A stretch of 64,000 nt of DNA from Anaeromyxobacter soli (GTDB lineage Bacteria > Myxococcota > Myxococcia > Myxococcales > Anaeromyxobacteraceae), in contig NZ_JAKZLF010000006.1 of NCBI RefSeq assembly GCF_022808855.1, positions 1-64,000 of the forward strand, given 5' to 3'. Of the stretch, positions 19,897 to 26,836 are shown one piece after another. The notes under the pieces are model-generated. The model ran no database searches, had not been told where the DNA came from, and saw nothing but the letters and a program-made list of their open reading frames with translations. The translations under genes were made by a program, and so were the position numbers. Position 1 is the first letter of the stretch, and each line of letters begins with the position of its first letter.

Positions 19897-20910
19897 TCAC
19901 CAGCTGTACCCCATGCCGAGCTTCAGGTAGGGCCCGTCCTCGCCGCCGGTGTAGCTCGTGAAGTTCTCGTCCTGCGCGTCCCCCGCGAGCCGGGCGCCCC
20001 ACCCGCCGCCCACGCTGGAGGTGAAGCCGCTCGCGTGGATCATGTTGAAGCCGATCTCCGCGGCCACCCCGACGCGCGCGAAGTTCGAGGAGCCCTGGAC
20101 GGTCTCGCGTCCGAAGCTGAGGTCGATGCGCGGCCCGATGCGGAGCCCCTCGTTGTTGTGCCCGAAGACGAACAGGTCGGCGCCGCTCCCGAGCCCGAAG
20201 GAGCTCACGTTTCCGTTCGAGGCGTTCGTGCGCGAGTACCGCGCCGAGACGAGCCACGACGCGTGCTCCCACGGGAAGGGCCGGATGTAGGTGGCGTTGA
20301 CGCCGAGCCCGCTGAACCAGCCGAGCGGGTTCGTGACGACGGTGTTGTCCACCGCTCCCCGGGAGGTCATCCCCATGCCGACGCGCCGCTCCCGGAACTC
20401 GCTCGGAGGCTGCGTGAAGCCGGTGGGGATGCTCTCGCCGGGCGGCGGGGTCGCCGTGCCGACACCGGGTGCGACCGTCCCGCCCTGGCGCACGAGCCCC
20501 TCGCAGCTCGCGCGGAGCGCCGTGACGTCCACCCCGGACTCCACACGCCCGTTCAGCAGCTCGACGCACGAATCGGCGAGCGTGCGGCCGGGGGGAGCCA
20601 CGCGAGGCTGCCCGGCCGGCGCCGCGGACGCCGTCGGCTGCTGCGGCGCAGGGGCCTGCTGTGGCGCAGGGGCCTGCTGCTGCGGCGTGACGGCCTGCGG
20701 CGCAGGGGCCTGCTGCTGTGGCGCGGCGGCCTGCTGCTGCGGCGCGGCGGCCTGCTGCTGCGGCGCGGCGGCCTGCTGCTGCGGCGCGACGGCCTGAGGT
20801 GCCGCCGACTGCTGCGGCGCCGCGGCGGATTGCTGTTGAGACTCGGCCTGCCCCTCCGCGGTCGCGGCGACGAGCGCCGCGAGCGTGGCCGCCAAGAGCT
20901 TCCTTTGCAT
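19897..20910 (-). CDS. Exported outer-membrane-like protein with Gln/Ala/Pro repeats
   Basis: This 337-residue protein has a signal peptide (about 1-22), then a low-complexity region at about 25-95 built from repeated AAPQQQ units, a short segment with two cysteines, and a C-terminal half from about residue 170. The C-terminal half shows alternating polar/hydrophobic strands, many aromatics, and a final YLKLGMGYSW ending in an aromatic residue, as outer-membrane beta-barrels do. No specific function can be assigned. A strong GGAGGGGG site precedes the ATG. The gene stands alone. Confidence 0.65.
   Translation of the reverse strand: MQRKLLAATLAALVAATAEGQAESQQQSAAAPQQSAAPQAVAPQQQAAAPQQQAAAPQQQAAAPQQQAPAPQAVTPQQQAPAPQQAPAPQQPTASAAPAGQPRVAPPGRTLADSCVELLNGRVESGVDVTALRASCEGLVRQGGTVAPGVGTATPPPGESIPTGFTQPPSEFRERRVGMGMTSRGAVDNTVVTNPLGWFSGLGVNATYIRPFPWEHASWLVSARYSRTNASNGNVSSFGLGSGADLFVFGHNNEGLRIGPRIDLSFGRETVQGSSNFARVGVAAEIGFNMIHASGFTSSVGGGWGARLAGDAQDENFTSYTGGEDGPYLKLGMGYSW
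20653..20796 (-). repeat. Tandem 21-bp repeat coding for Gln/Ala/Pro units
   Basis: A unit close to GGCGCGGCGGCCTGCTGCTGC (plus strand) recurs in tandem, with variants, inside the gene at 19897-20910. Each copy encodes a seven-residue PQQQAAA-type unit. The copies are nearly identical at DNA level, so copy number may change by slippage. Confidence 0.75.
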
Positions 20911-21062
20911 GGCCCCCTCCCGCCGCGTGCGCCCGCCCGCACCGTCGCCGGCCGGCGATCCTGGCCGCGGCTCCGGGTACTTCCCCGGAGCTAAGCGTGT
21001 GCACGGGGGCACCCCGGGCGCATCCGGCGAGCGTGCGACGCCCGGGCGAGCCGGGCGCGAGC

Positions 21063-21437
21063 TCACCCGAGCGTGCGCGCGGCGAGGAGGCCCACGAACC
21101 CCGCGGCGAGGCACCCCAGGAGCGTGAGGGCGACGTTCGCGAGCGCGTGCGCCGGGCCGCGCTCGAGGAGGGCGAGCGTCTCGTAGTTGAACGACGAGTA
21201 GGTCGTGAAGCCGCCGAGGATCCCCGCCCCGAGGAAGAGCCGCACCTCCGGCGAGATCCCCTCCCGCGCCCCCGCGAGCCCCATGAGCAGCGCGAGCAGG
21301 AACGAGCCCACGACGTTCACGATGAGCGTACCGCGCGGGAAGTCGGCGCCGAGCGCGCGCGCCGCCCAGGTCGAGACGAGGTAGCGCGCGCCGCTGCCGA
21401 GCGCGCCGCCCGCGCACACGATGAGGAGCCGGATCAC
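21063..21437 (-). CDS. crcB: Fluoride channel CrcB
   Basis: This 124-residue, four-helix membrane protein exports fluoride as a dual-topology dimer. Family marks are [10 protein letters not shown] near the N terminus, [11 protein letters not shown] in helix 2 and GGFTTYSSF in helix 3, which lines the pore. I chose the GTG at 21437, which gives the usual family length; a start at 21473 would add 12 charged residues. The upstream sequence does not look like a fluoride riboswitch. The 152 bp between this gene and the one starting at 20910 hold nothing I recognise. Confidence 0.9.
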   Translation of the reverse strand: MIRLLIVCAGGALGSGARYLVSTWAARALGADFPRGTLIVNVVGSFLLALLMGLAGAREGISPEVRLFLGAGILGGFTTYSSFNYETLALLERGPAHALANVALTLLGCLAAGFVGLLAARTLG

Positions 21438-21526
21438 GGCCGCCGGTCTATCGCGGCCGGCGCCGATCCGCAACGGTGCGGCGCCGCGCTGGACGACCGT
21501 TCGCGGCCCCGCCGCGATGCGCGGGT

Positions 21527-21551
21527 CGCCCCGGCGGGCTCGCCTCGCTCG
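21527..21551 (-). repeat. Copy of the dispersed GAGCGAAGCGAG repeat, inverted
   Basis: The reverse complement of this 25-bp stretch matches the copies at 15682 and 22398 with one mismatch. It lies in the 187-bp gap between crcB and the rightward SDR gene. Confidence 0.7.
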
Positions 21552-21624
21552 CGGACCGTTTCCAAAATCCCGATCGCTCGTCTAGGCTCGCCTCGGCCCT
21601 TCTCCCTCGCACCGGAGGTCACCC

Positions 21625-22371
21625 ATGATGAAGAGACGCGTCGCCCTCGTGACGGGCGCGAGCCGCGGCATCGGCGCGGCGACCGCGAAGCTCCTCGCGC
21701 GCCACGGCGCCGCCGTGGCCGTCAACTGGTTCCAGAGCGAGGAGGCGGCGCGCGCCGTCGTGGACGAGATCCGCGCCGCGGACGGGCGGGCGGTCGCGGT
21801 GCGGGCCGACGTGCGCGATCCCGGGCAGGTCGCGGGGATGGTCGCGGAGGCGGAGGCGGCGCTCGGCCCCATCGACACGCTCGTGGTGAACGCGTCGATC
21901 TCGTTCCCCATCCGCCCGTTCGTCGAGTACCGCTGGGCGGACTTCCAGGCGAAGCTCGACGGTGAGCTGGGCGCGGCGTTCCACTGCTGCCAGGCGGTCG
22001 CCCCCGGCATGATCGCCCGCGGGTCCGGCTGCATCGTGGCGATCTCGAGCGGCCTGTCCCGCCACCCCGGCCCGGGCTTCTGCGCCCACAGCACCGCCAA
22101 GGCCGGGCTCGACGCCTTCGTCCGCGGGCTCGCGCTCGAGCTGGGGCCCCACGGCGTCCGCGTGAACGCCGTCGCGCCTGGGCTCACCGACACCGACGCG
22201 ACCGCTCATCAGCCGGCCGCCCAGAAGGAGGCGATGGCCCGGATGACGCCGCTCCGCCGGATCGGGGTGCCCGAGGACGTCGCGGGCGCGGTGCTGATGG
22301 TGGCGTCCGAGCACGGGCGCTTCCTCACCGGCGTGTACGTGCCGGTGAGCGGCGGCGCGCTCATGGCCTGA
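21625..22371 (+). CDS. FabG-like short-chain dehydrogenase lacking the catalytic tyrosine
   Basis: This 248-residue SDR has the NAD(P) loop TGASRGIG at 10-17, NAS for the NNAG motif at about 89-91, the conserved serine pair at 141-142 and the lysine K159. The position of the catalytic tyrosine is H155: the segment reads AHSTAK where YxxxK is expected, and the codon is CAC. The C-terminal APGLTDT and PVSGG segments are normal. It may be inactive as a classical reductase, use another residue, or bind ligand only. The substrate is unknown. GGAGG precedes the first ATG. Confidence 0.8.
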   Translation: MMKRRVALVTGASRGIGAATAKLLARHGAAVAVNWFQSEEAARAVVDEIRAADGRAVAVRADVRDPGQVAGMVAEAEAALGPIDTLVVNASISFPIRPFVEYRWADFQAKLDGELGAAFHCCQAVAPGMIARGSGCIVAISSGLSRHPGPGFCAHSTAKAGLDAFVRGLALELGPHGVRVNAVAPGLTDTDATAHQPAAQKEAMARMTPLRRIGVPEDVAGAVLMVASEHGRFLTGVYVPVSGGALMA

Positions 22372-22397
22372 ACGGCCGATCACGATCCGCGAACAGG

Positions 22398-22422
22398 CGA
22401 GCGAAGCGAGCCCGCCGGGGCG
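22398..22422 (+). repeat. Copy of the dispersed GAGCGAAGCGAG repeat
   Basis: This 25-bp copy is identical to 15682-15706. It lies in the 180-bp gap after the SDR gene and is followed by further GC-rich imperfect inverted repeats. A shorter relative occurs at 23000-23021, just beyond the three-haem cytochrome gene. Confidence 0.75.
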
Positions 22423-22517
22423 ACGCCGGCGAAGCGGCGAAGCCGCTCGCGGCGGCGCACGGGACCCGGCGAGCAGGGGTGGGGTCCCCGACGACGGCGG
22501 TCAGCCGTCGGCGGGGC

Positions 22518-22532
22518 GGGGGCGCCGCCCCC
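22518..22532. terminator. Short GC hairpin between convergent genes
   Basis: GGGGGC and GCCCCC form a 6-bp stem with a GCC loop, followed by GTT. A second stem (CGACGGC/GCCGTCG) lies just before it, near 22493-22511. Both sit between the SDR gene and the leftward gene ending at 22552. Confidence 0.4.
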
Positions 22533-22551
22533 GTTCGAACATGGCTGGCCG

Positions 22552-22920
22552 CTACCGCGCCGGCGCCGGCGGCGGCCGGGCGTCGGGCGCGCGGGCGTAG
22601 GCGGCGGCGTCGAAGCGGCCGCCCTTGAGCGCGGCGTCGAGCGCGTCCGCCGCCACGCGCCCCACCACGTGCAGCGCCTCGTGGCGCGTGAGGCCGCCGG
22701 CCACGAGCCGCTCGACCGCGCCGCGCGCCTGCGGCGGCTCGCCCGAGGCGAGCTGGTCCTCCACCACGAGGTGGAGCGCTGCGTGGACGCGCGGCTTCGG
22801 CATCGGCGGGTGCGGTCGGGAGAGCGCGTGGTGGTGCGCCTCGACCGCGCGCAGGCGCTCCTCCTGCGGGACGTCCTTCCAGGCGCGCGGCTCGGGCGCG
22901 CGATCGGCGTCGTAGTCCAT
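22552..22920 (-). CDS. Small DUF1841-like protein
   Basis: This 122-residue protein is soluble and without signal peptide. The segment from about residue 45 to 100 (HAALHLVVEDQLASGEP, then GGLTRHEALHVVG) resembles the DUF1841 family as I recall it: paired histidines in VHAALH and RHEALH with glutamates, possibly a metal site. The ends are proline/alanine-rich. No function is established for the family. It lies alone between the hairpins at 22.5 kb and a cytochrome gene on the same strand. Confidence 0.55.
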   Translation of the reverse strand: MDYDADRAPEPRAWKDVPQEERLRAVEAHHHALSRPHPPMPKPRVHAALHLVVEDQLASGEPPQARGAVERLVAGGLTRHEALHVVGRVAADALDAALKGGRFDAAAYARAPDARPPPAPAR

Positions 22921-23022
22921 GCTCGGCGCGGACCTTAGCGCCGCGCCCGGAGGCGCCGCAACCCGCCGCGAGGCGAAGGCGCGCGCAGCATCGGACGACG
23001 AACAGGCGAGCGAAGCCCGCCG

Positions 23023-23511
23023 TCAGTACACGTGACACCCGACGCACAGCGGTCGGGTGGCCACCGCCTCGCCCGGCCGGGGCCGCCGTGCCTGCGCCTT
23101 GCCCGCGTCCTCTCCGGGGAGGACGGCGCGAGGATCGGGCGCGAGCCGCGCCTCGGCGCCGGGCGGGAGCGCGACGTGGGCGGCCCAGGGCGAGTCGGCG
23201 TCGTGACAGGTCGCGCACCGCACCTCCCCCTCGGGCAGCCGGATCTGCCGGCGGGCGACCTCTGCGGGATCGCGCAGCGCGGACGAGCGACCCGCCTGGG
23301 CCTGCGCGTACGAGAAGTCCACGGGGTGCGTATGGCCTTCGCGCCCGCGCGGGTGGCAGGCCACGCACGCGGCGCTCGACGCGGTCGCCTGGGGCGAATG
23401 AAGCGCGCACGCTCCGGCGGCATCGGCGGTCGCCGGAGCCGGCACCTCCGCCCCGGCCGGCGCGGCGAGCGCCCAGAACGTGAGCACTGCGACCGGTGCA
23501 CGCCTCGTCAT
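23023..23511 (-). CDS. Periplasmic three-haem cytochrome c
   Basis: This 162-residue protein has a signal peptide (about 1-21) and three haem-binding motifs: CVACH at 49-53, CATCH at 99-103 and CVGCH at 156-160, near the very C terminus. Extra histidines (HTH at 60-62) could be distal ligands. The gene lies divergent to the sulfur assimilation unit at 23.6 kb, but I see no reason to link the two. A small electron-transfer role in the periplasm is likely; its partner is unknown. Confidence 0.85.
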   Translation of the reverse strand: MTRRAPVAVLTFWALAAPAGAEVPAPATADAAGACALHSPQATASSAACVACHPRGREGHTHPVDFSYAQAQAGRSSALRDPAEVARRQIRLPEGEVRCATCHDADSPWAAHVALPPGAEARLAPDPRAVLPGEDAGKAQARRPRPGEAVATRPLCVGCHVY

Positions 23512-23606
23512 GACCGCCTCCTCGACAGAACGAGATAGTGGCGCTCAACCCCGGCGAGGAGACCCCGTCACGGCGCGGAACGGGCTCCGGGGGGAACCGG
23601 CTGCGC

Positions 23607-23671
23607 TCGTCCGTTAAGTCGGACACTCATCCGTTGTCCGCTTGACAGGAGTTTCGTCCGTCATCTAGGAT
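23607..23671 (+). promoter_or_regulatory. Promoter and twin operator-like motif of the first sulfur assimilation unit
   Basis: TTGACA (23642-23647) and TAGGAT (23666-23671) form a promoter with an 18-bp spacer. The motif TCGTCCGTTAAGTCGGAC at 23607-23624 recurs as TCGTCCGTCATCTAGGAT at 23654-23671, over the -10 box. Both contain TCC-N8-GGA. The second sulfur promoter, at 28693, has the same layout and a third copy. The position over the -10 box suggests a repressor, possibly of the Rrf2 type, whose sites often have this form. Upstream of 23607, as far as 23512, I see nothing else. Confidence 0.6.
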
Positions 23672-23680
23672 TCGCACACG

Positions 23681-23782
23681 ATGCGCGCCCTCCCCGCCTC
23701 CTCCCGCTCCGCCGCGCGTCGGACGCTCCACCGGCGATGCATGTGTCGCCGGCCGGCGCCTCCCGCGCGAATGCGCGGCTGA
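23681..23782 (+). CDS. Candidate cysteine leader peptide (33 residues)
   Basis: An ATG ten bases after the -10 box, at or next to the expected transcription start, opens a 33-codon frame ending in TGA. It would be leaderless or nearly so. The peptide is arginine-rich and contains RRCMCRR at 18-24. The codons TGC ATG TGT sit in the 8-base loop of a 7-bp hairpin (CCGGCGA/TCGCCGG, 23731-23752). Cysteine leader peptides upstream of sulfur genes are known in actinobacteria. Function here is inferred from position and content. Confidence 0.45.
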   Translation: MRALPASSRSAARRTLHRRCMCRRPAPPARMRG

Positions 23783-23814
23783 GCGCCGGCGAGCTCCTTC
23801 ACCCCGTTCGAGTA

Positions 23815-23851
23815 GACGCGCCGGCCGTCACGGGCTGCCGGACGGCGCGTC
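23815..23851 (+). promoter_or_regulatory. Leader hairpin before the YeiH-type gene
   Basis: GACGCGCCG (23815-23823) and CGGCGCGTC (23843-23851) form a perfect 9-bp stem with a 19-base loop, between the leader ORF and the ribosome-binding site GAGGA at 23877. It could act as an attenuator or translation-blocking stem together with the hairpin at 23731. No U-run follows. Confidence 0.35.
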
Positions 23852-23887
23852 CCTGGCGAAGCCCTGCGCACCGCACGAGGAACTCCC

Positions 23888-25225
23888 ATGTCCGCCGCTC
23901 CTCCCTCCACGCTCCCCTGGCACCGCCGCGAGGACACCTGGGCGATCCTGATCGCGCTCGGGATCGTGCTCGCCGTCACCTCCGCCTTCTTCCTCGGCGC
24001 GACGCGGCTCGTCTCGACGGCGGCGCTCTCCTTCCCCGCCTGGTCGGACGCCGGGAAGGTGCTCGCGACGCTGCAGGCGAACCCGGCCTCGCCCCTCGTG
24101 CTCTTCGGCGTCTTCCTCGCGCTCTTCGGCGCCGCCTCGGCGGTGATCGGCTGGGACGTCGCGAAGTACGCCGCCGGGTTCGGCGTGCTGTTCGTGTTCT
24201 CGATCGTGGTCGCGATCCTCGGCTCGAACGAGGTCCTGAAGGCCTGGCAGCTCGAGCCGCCCCTCCTCGCGCTCGTGGTCGGCATGGTGCTCGGGAACGC
24301 CGTCGCGCTGCCGCGCTGGTTCCAGTCGGCGCTCCGCACCGAGTTCTACGTCAAGGTCGGCATCGTGCTCATGGGCGCGACGCTGCCGTTCACGATCATC
24401 CTCCAGGCCGGCCCGCTCGCCATCCTGCAGGCGACGATCGTGGCCGTGACGACCTTCGCCGCGATCTACCTCGCCGCGACCCGGCTGTTCGGCCTCGATC
24501 CGCGCTTCGGCGCCACGCTCGGCGCGGGCGGCTCGATCTGCGGCGTGTCGGCGGCCATCGCCATCGGCGGCGCGTGCCGCGCGGAGAAGAGCCACGTCTC
24601 TGTGGCGATCTCGATGGTGATCCTCTGGGCCGTCGCGATGATCTTCCTCCTCCCCGTCGGGGCCCGGCACCTCGGCCTCGGCCCCGGCCAGGCCGGCGCC
24701 TGGATCGGCACCTCGGAGTTCGCCGACGCCGCGGGCTTCGCCGCCGCCGCCACCCTCGGCGACGAGCGCGCCATCAAGACGTTCACGCTCATGAAGGTGG
24801 TCGGGCGCGACATGTTCGTGGGGGTGTGGGCGCTCGTGGTGGCCTTCCTGTCGGTCACGCGCTGGGAGCGGAAGGGCGCCGCCGAGGCGGAGCGGGTCCG
24901 CCCGGCCGAGATCTGGCAGCGCTTCCCCAAGTTCATCCTCGGGTTCCTCGTCGCCTCGCTCGCCGTGACGGTCGTGCTCGCCTCCGTCGACTCGAAGATC
25001 GGGACGCAGTTCTCCAAGGAGGCGATCGGGCCCCTCAAGAACCTGCGCGGCTGGGCGTTCACCTGGACGTTCCTCTCGATCGGCTTCACGACCCGCTTTC
25101 GCGAGCTGACCCGGTTCGGCTGGCGCCCGTTCGCCGCGTTCGCGCTCGGCGTCCTCGTGAACGTCCCGCTCGGCTACTGGCTCTCCACCTCCGTGTTCGC
25201 GTCCTACTGGGACGCGGTGAAGTAG
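23888..25225 (+). CDS. YeiH-family transporter (putative sulfate exporter family)
   Basis: This 445-residue integral membrane protein has about ten hydrophobic helices. The glycine-rich centre (GAGGSICGVSAAIAIGGACR) and VGRDMFVGVWA match the YeiH/Cons_hypoth698 family, named putative sulfate exporters in databases with little proof. Its position at the head of a sirohaem and sulfite reductase unit supports a sulfur oxyanion such as sulfite or sulfate, but direction and substrate are unproven. GAGGA precedes the ATG. The next gene follows after 9 bp. Confidence 0.82.
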   Translation: MSAAPPSTLPWHRREDTWAILIALGIVLAVTSAFFLGATRLVSTAALSFPAWSDAGKVLATLQANPASPLVLFGVFLALFGAASAVIGWDVAKYAAGFGVLFVFSIVVAILGSNEVLKAWQLEPPLLALVVGMVLGNAVALPRWFQSALRTEFYVKVGIVLMGATLPFTIILQAGPLAILQATIVAVTTFAAIYLAATRLFGLDPRFGATLGAGGSICGVSAAIAIGGACRAEKSHVSVAISMVILWAVAMIFLLPVGARHLGLGPGQAGAWIGTSEFADAAGFAAAATLGDERAIKTFTLMKVVGRDMFVGVWALVVAFLSVTRWERKGAAEAERVRPAEIWQRFPKFILGFLVASLAVTVVLASVDSKIGTQFSKEAIGPLKNLRGWAFTWTFLSIGFTTRFRELTRFGWRPFAAFALGVLVNVPLGYWLSTSVFASYWDAVK

Positions 25226-25234
25226 GAGGCCGCG

Positions 25235-25468
25235 ATGGTCGACCACGTCACCCGCGTCACCGTGGACGCCCGCGCGCCGCGGTCCGGCGCGCTCGCCGAC
25301 GCGCTCGCGGCGCGTGGGTTCGAAGTCCGCCGCGAGCGCGCTCGCATCGTCGCCGAGTCCACCACGGTCGAGGCCGGCGACGCGAAGCGCCACCTCCTCG
25401 CGCTCGGGTTCCGCGATCGGGAGTTCCAGGTGTTCCTCGAGTACGTGCGCCAGTGGGGGGTGCTGTGA
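25235..25468 (+). CDS. Small conserved-looking protein of unknown function
   Basis: This 77-residue soluble protein has no signal peptide or cysteine. It is probably alpha/beta: an N-terminal strand with THVTRVTVD-like character, a charged helix, and a C-terminal FLEYVRQWGVL. I do not recognise a family. It lies 9 bp after the YeiH gene and overlaps the CysG-like start by GTGA, so it is translated with the sulfur genes. A role in sirohaem or sulfite reductase handling is only suggested by context. Confidence 0.6.
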   Translation: MVDHVTRVTVDARAPRSGALADALAARGFEVRRERARIVAESTTVEAGDAKRHLLALGFRDREFQVFLEYVRQWGVL

Positions 25469-26826
25469 CCGCGCCCCTCGTCCCGCTGTTCGTGAAGCTC
25501 GCCGGCCGCGAGGTCGTGGTCGTGGGCGGCGGGGCGATGGCGGCCCTGCGCGTCCGGCAGCTCGCCGAGGCCGGCGCGCGCGTGACGGTGGTCGCGCCGG
25601 AGGTGCGCGACGACGTCGCCGCGGGCGCCGCGGCGGTGCACCGCCGGCCGTTCCGGCCCGCGGATCTCGACGCGGCCTGGCTCGCCGTCGCCGCCGCGAC
25701 GCCGGCGGTGAACCGCGAGGTCGCGGAGGCCGCCGAGGCGCGGCGCCTGCTCGTGAACGCGGTCGACGATCCGGAGACCGCGACCGCGTACACCGCCGGC
25801 GTCGTCCGGCGGGGCGACGCCACGGTGGCGATCTCCACGGGCGGGCGCGCCCCTGCCCTCGCCGGGCTGCTGCGCGAGGCGCTCGACGCGCTCCTGCCGC
25901 GCGACCTCGCGTCCTGGGTGGACACCGCCGAGGCGGAGCGCGAGGGCTGGAAGCGCGCCCGCGTGCCGCTCGCCACCCGCCGCCCGCTCCTGCTCGAGAA
26001 GCTGAACTCCCTGTACGCGCGCGCGCCCTCCCCCGGCGCCGCCGCGCCGACGCCGCCGGGCCTGGTGTCGCTCGTCGGCGCGGGGCCCGGCGATCCGGGC
26101 CTCCTCACCCGGCGCGCCGCCGACCGGCTCGCCGAGGCGGAGGTCGTCCTCTACGACGCGCTCGTGGACGCCGACGTGCTGAGGCTCGCGCCGCGCGCGC
26201 ACTGCTTCCAGGTCGGGAAGCGCGCCGGCCGCCCCAGCGTGTCGCAGCGCGCGATCGAGCGGCTCCTCGTGGGCGCCGCGCGGCAGGGCAAGCGCGTCGT
26301 CCGGCTCAAGTGCGGCGACCCGTTCGTCTTCGGGCGGGGCGGCGAGGAGGCGCGCGCGCTCGCCGCCGCGGGCGTGCCGTTCGAGGTCGTACCCGGGGTG
26401 TCGTCCGCCATCGCCGCGCCCGCGCTGGCCGGCATCCCGGTGACGCACCGCGGGCTCGCGGCCGGCTTCGCGGTGATCGCGGGGCACGACGAGCGGACCT
26501 ACGGGCCGATCCTGGATCGGATGGGCGCCGAGACCTCGCTCACGCTCGTCGTCCTCATGGGGATCGGCGCGCGCGAGCGGATCGCGACCCGGCTCCTCTC
26601 GCGCGGGTGGGATCGGGAGACGCCCGCCGCGATCGTCCTCGGCGCGTCGTCCCCCGACGCGTTCGCCTGGAAGGGCACGCTCGCGGGGCTGCGCCACGCC
26701 GCGCTGCCCGATCACCCGGAGCTCCCCGGCACCCTCGTCATCGGCGCCGTCGCCGCCCTGCAGCTCACCTCCTCGCGCGCCGACGCGCGTGACCACGAAC
26801 CGCTCGCGCCCGCGCAGAGCGCCTGA
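25465..26826 (+). CDS. cysG: CysG-like sirohaem synthase (dehydrogenase/ferrochelatase plus SUMT)
   Basis: This 453-residue protein fuses two modules. Residues 1-205 are the precorrin-2 dehydrogenase and sirohydrochlorin ferrochelatase: NAD loop VVVGGG, then VNAVDDPE and ISTGGRAPAL. Residues 220-440 are uroporphyrinogen III methyltransferase: VGAGPGDPGLLT, LKCGDPFVFGRGGEE and PGVSSAIAAPA. Together they turn uroporphyrinogen III into sirohaem, the cofactor of the sulfite reductase encoded next. The GTG start overlaps the preceding stop. The C-terminal 20 residues are a low-complexity tail. Confidence 0.93.
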   Translation: MTAPLVPLFVKLAGREVVVVGGGAMAALRVRQLAEAGARVTVVAPEVRDDVAAGAAAVHRRPFRPADLDAAWLAVAAATPAVNREVAEAAEARRLLVNAVDDPETATAYTAGVVRRGDATVAISTGGRAPALAGLLREALDALLPRDLASWVDTAEAEREGWKRARVPLATRRPLLLEKLNSLYARAPSPGAAAPTPPGLVSLVGAGPGDPGLLTRRAADRLAEAEVVLYDALVDADVLRLAPRAHCFQVGKRAGRPSVSQRAIERLLVGAARQGKRVVRLKCGDPFVFGRGGEEARALAAAGVPFEVVPGVSSAIAAPALAGIPVTHRGLAAGFAVIAGHDERTYGPILDRMGAETSLTLVVLMGIGARERIATRLLSRGWDRETPAAIVLGASSPDAFAWKGTLAGLRHAALPDHPELPGTLVIGAVAALQLTSSRADARDHEPLAPAQSA

Positions 26827-26836
26827 AAGGAGCCGC

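Noticed and set aside
21438-21510. Fluoride riboswitch before crcB
   Set aside because: The leader has inverted repeats but does not show the conserved core of the fluoride riboswitch.
26789-26836. Upstream start for the sulfite/nitrite reductase
   Set aside because: It would overlap cysG by 38 bp, adds an arginine-rich tail, and lacks the strong AAAGGAG site that precedes 26837.
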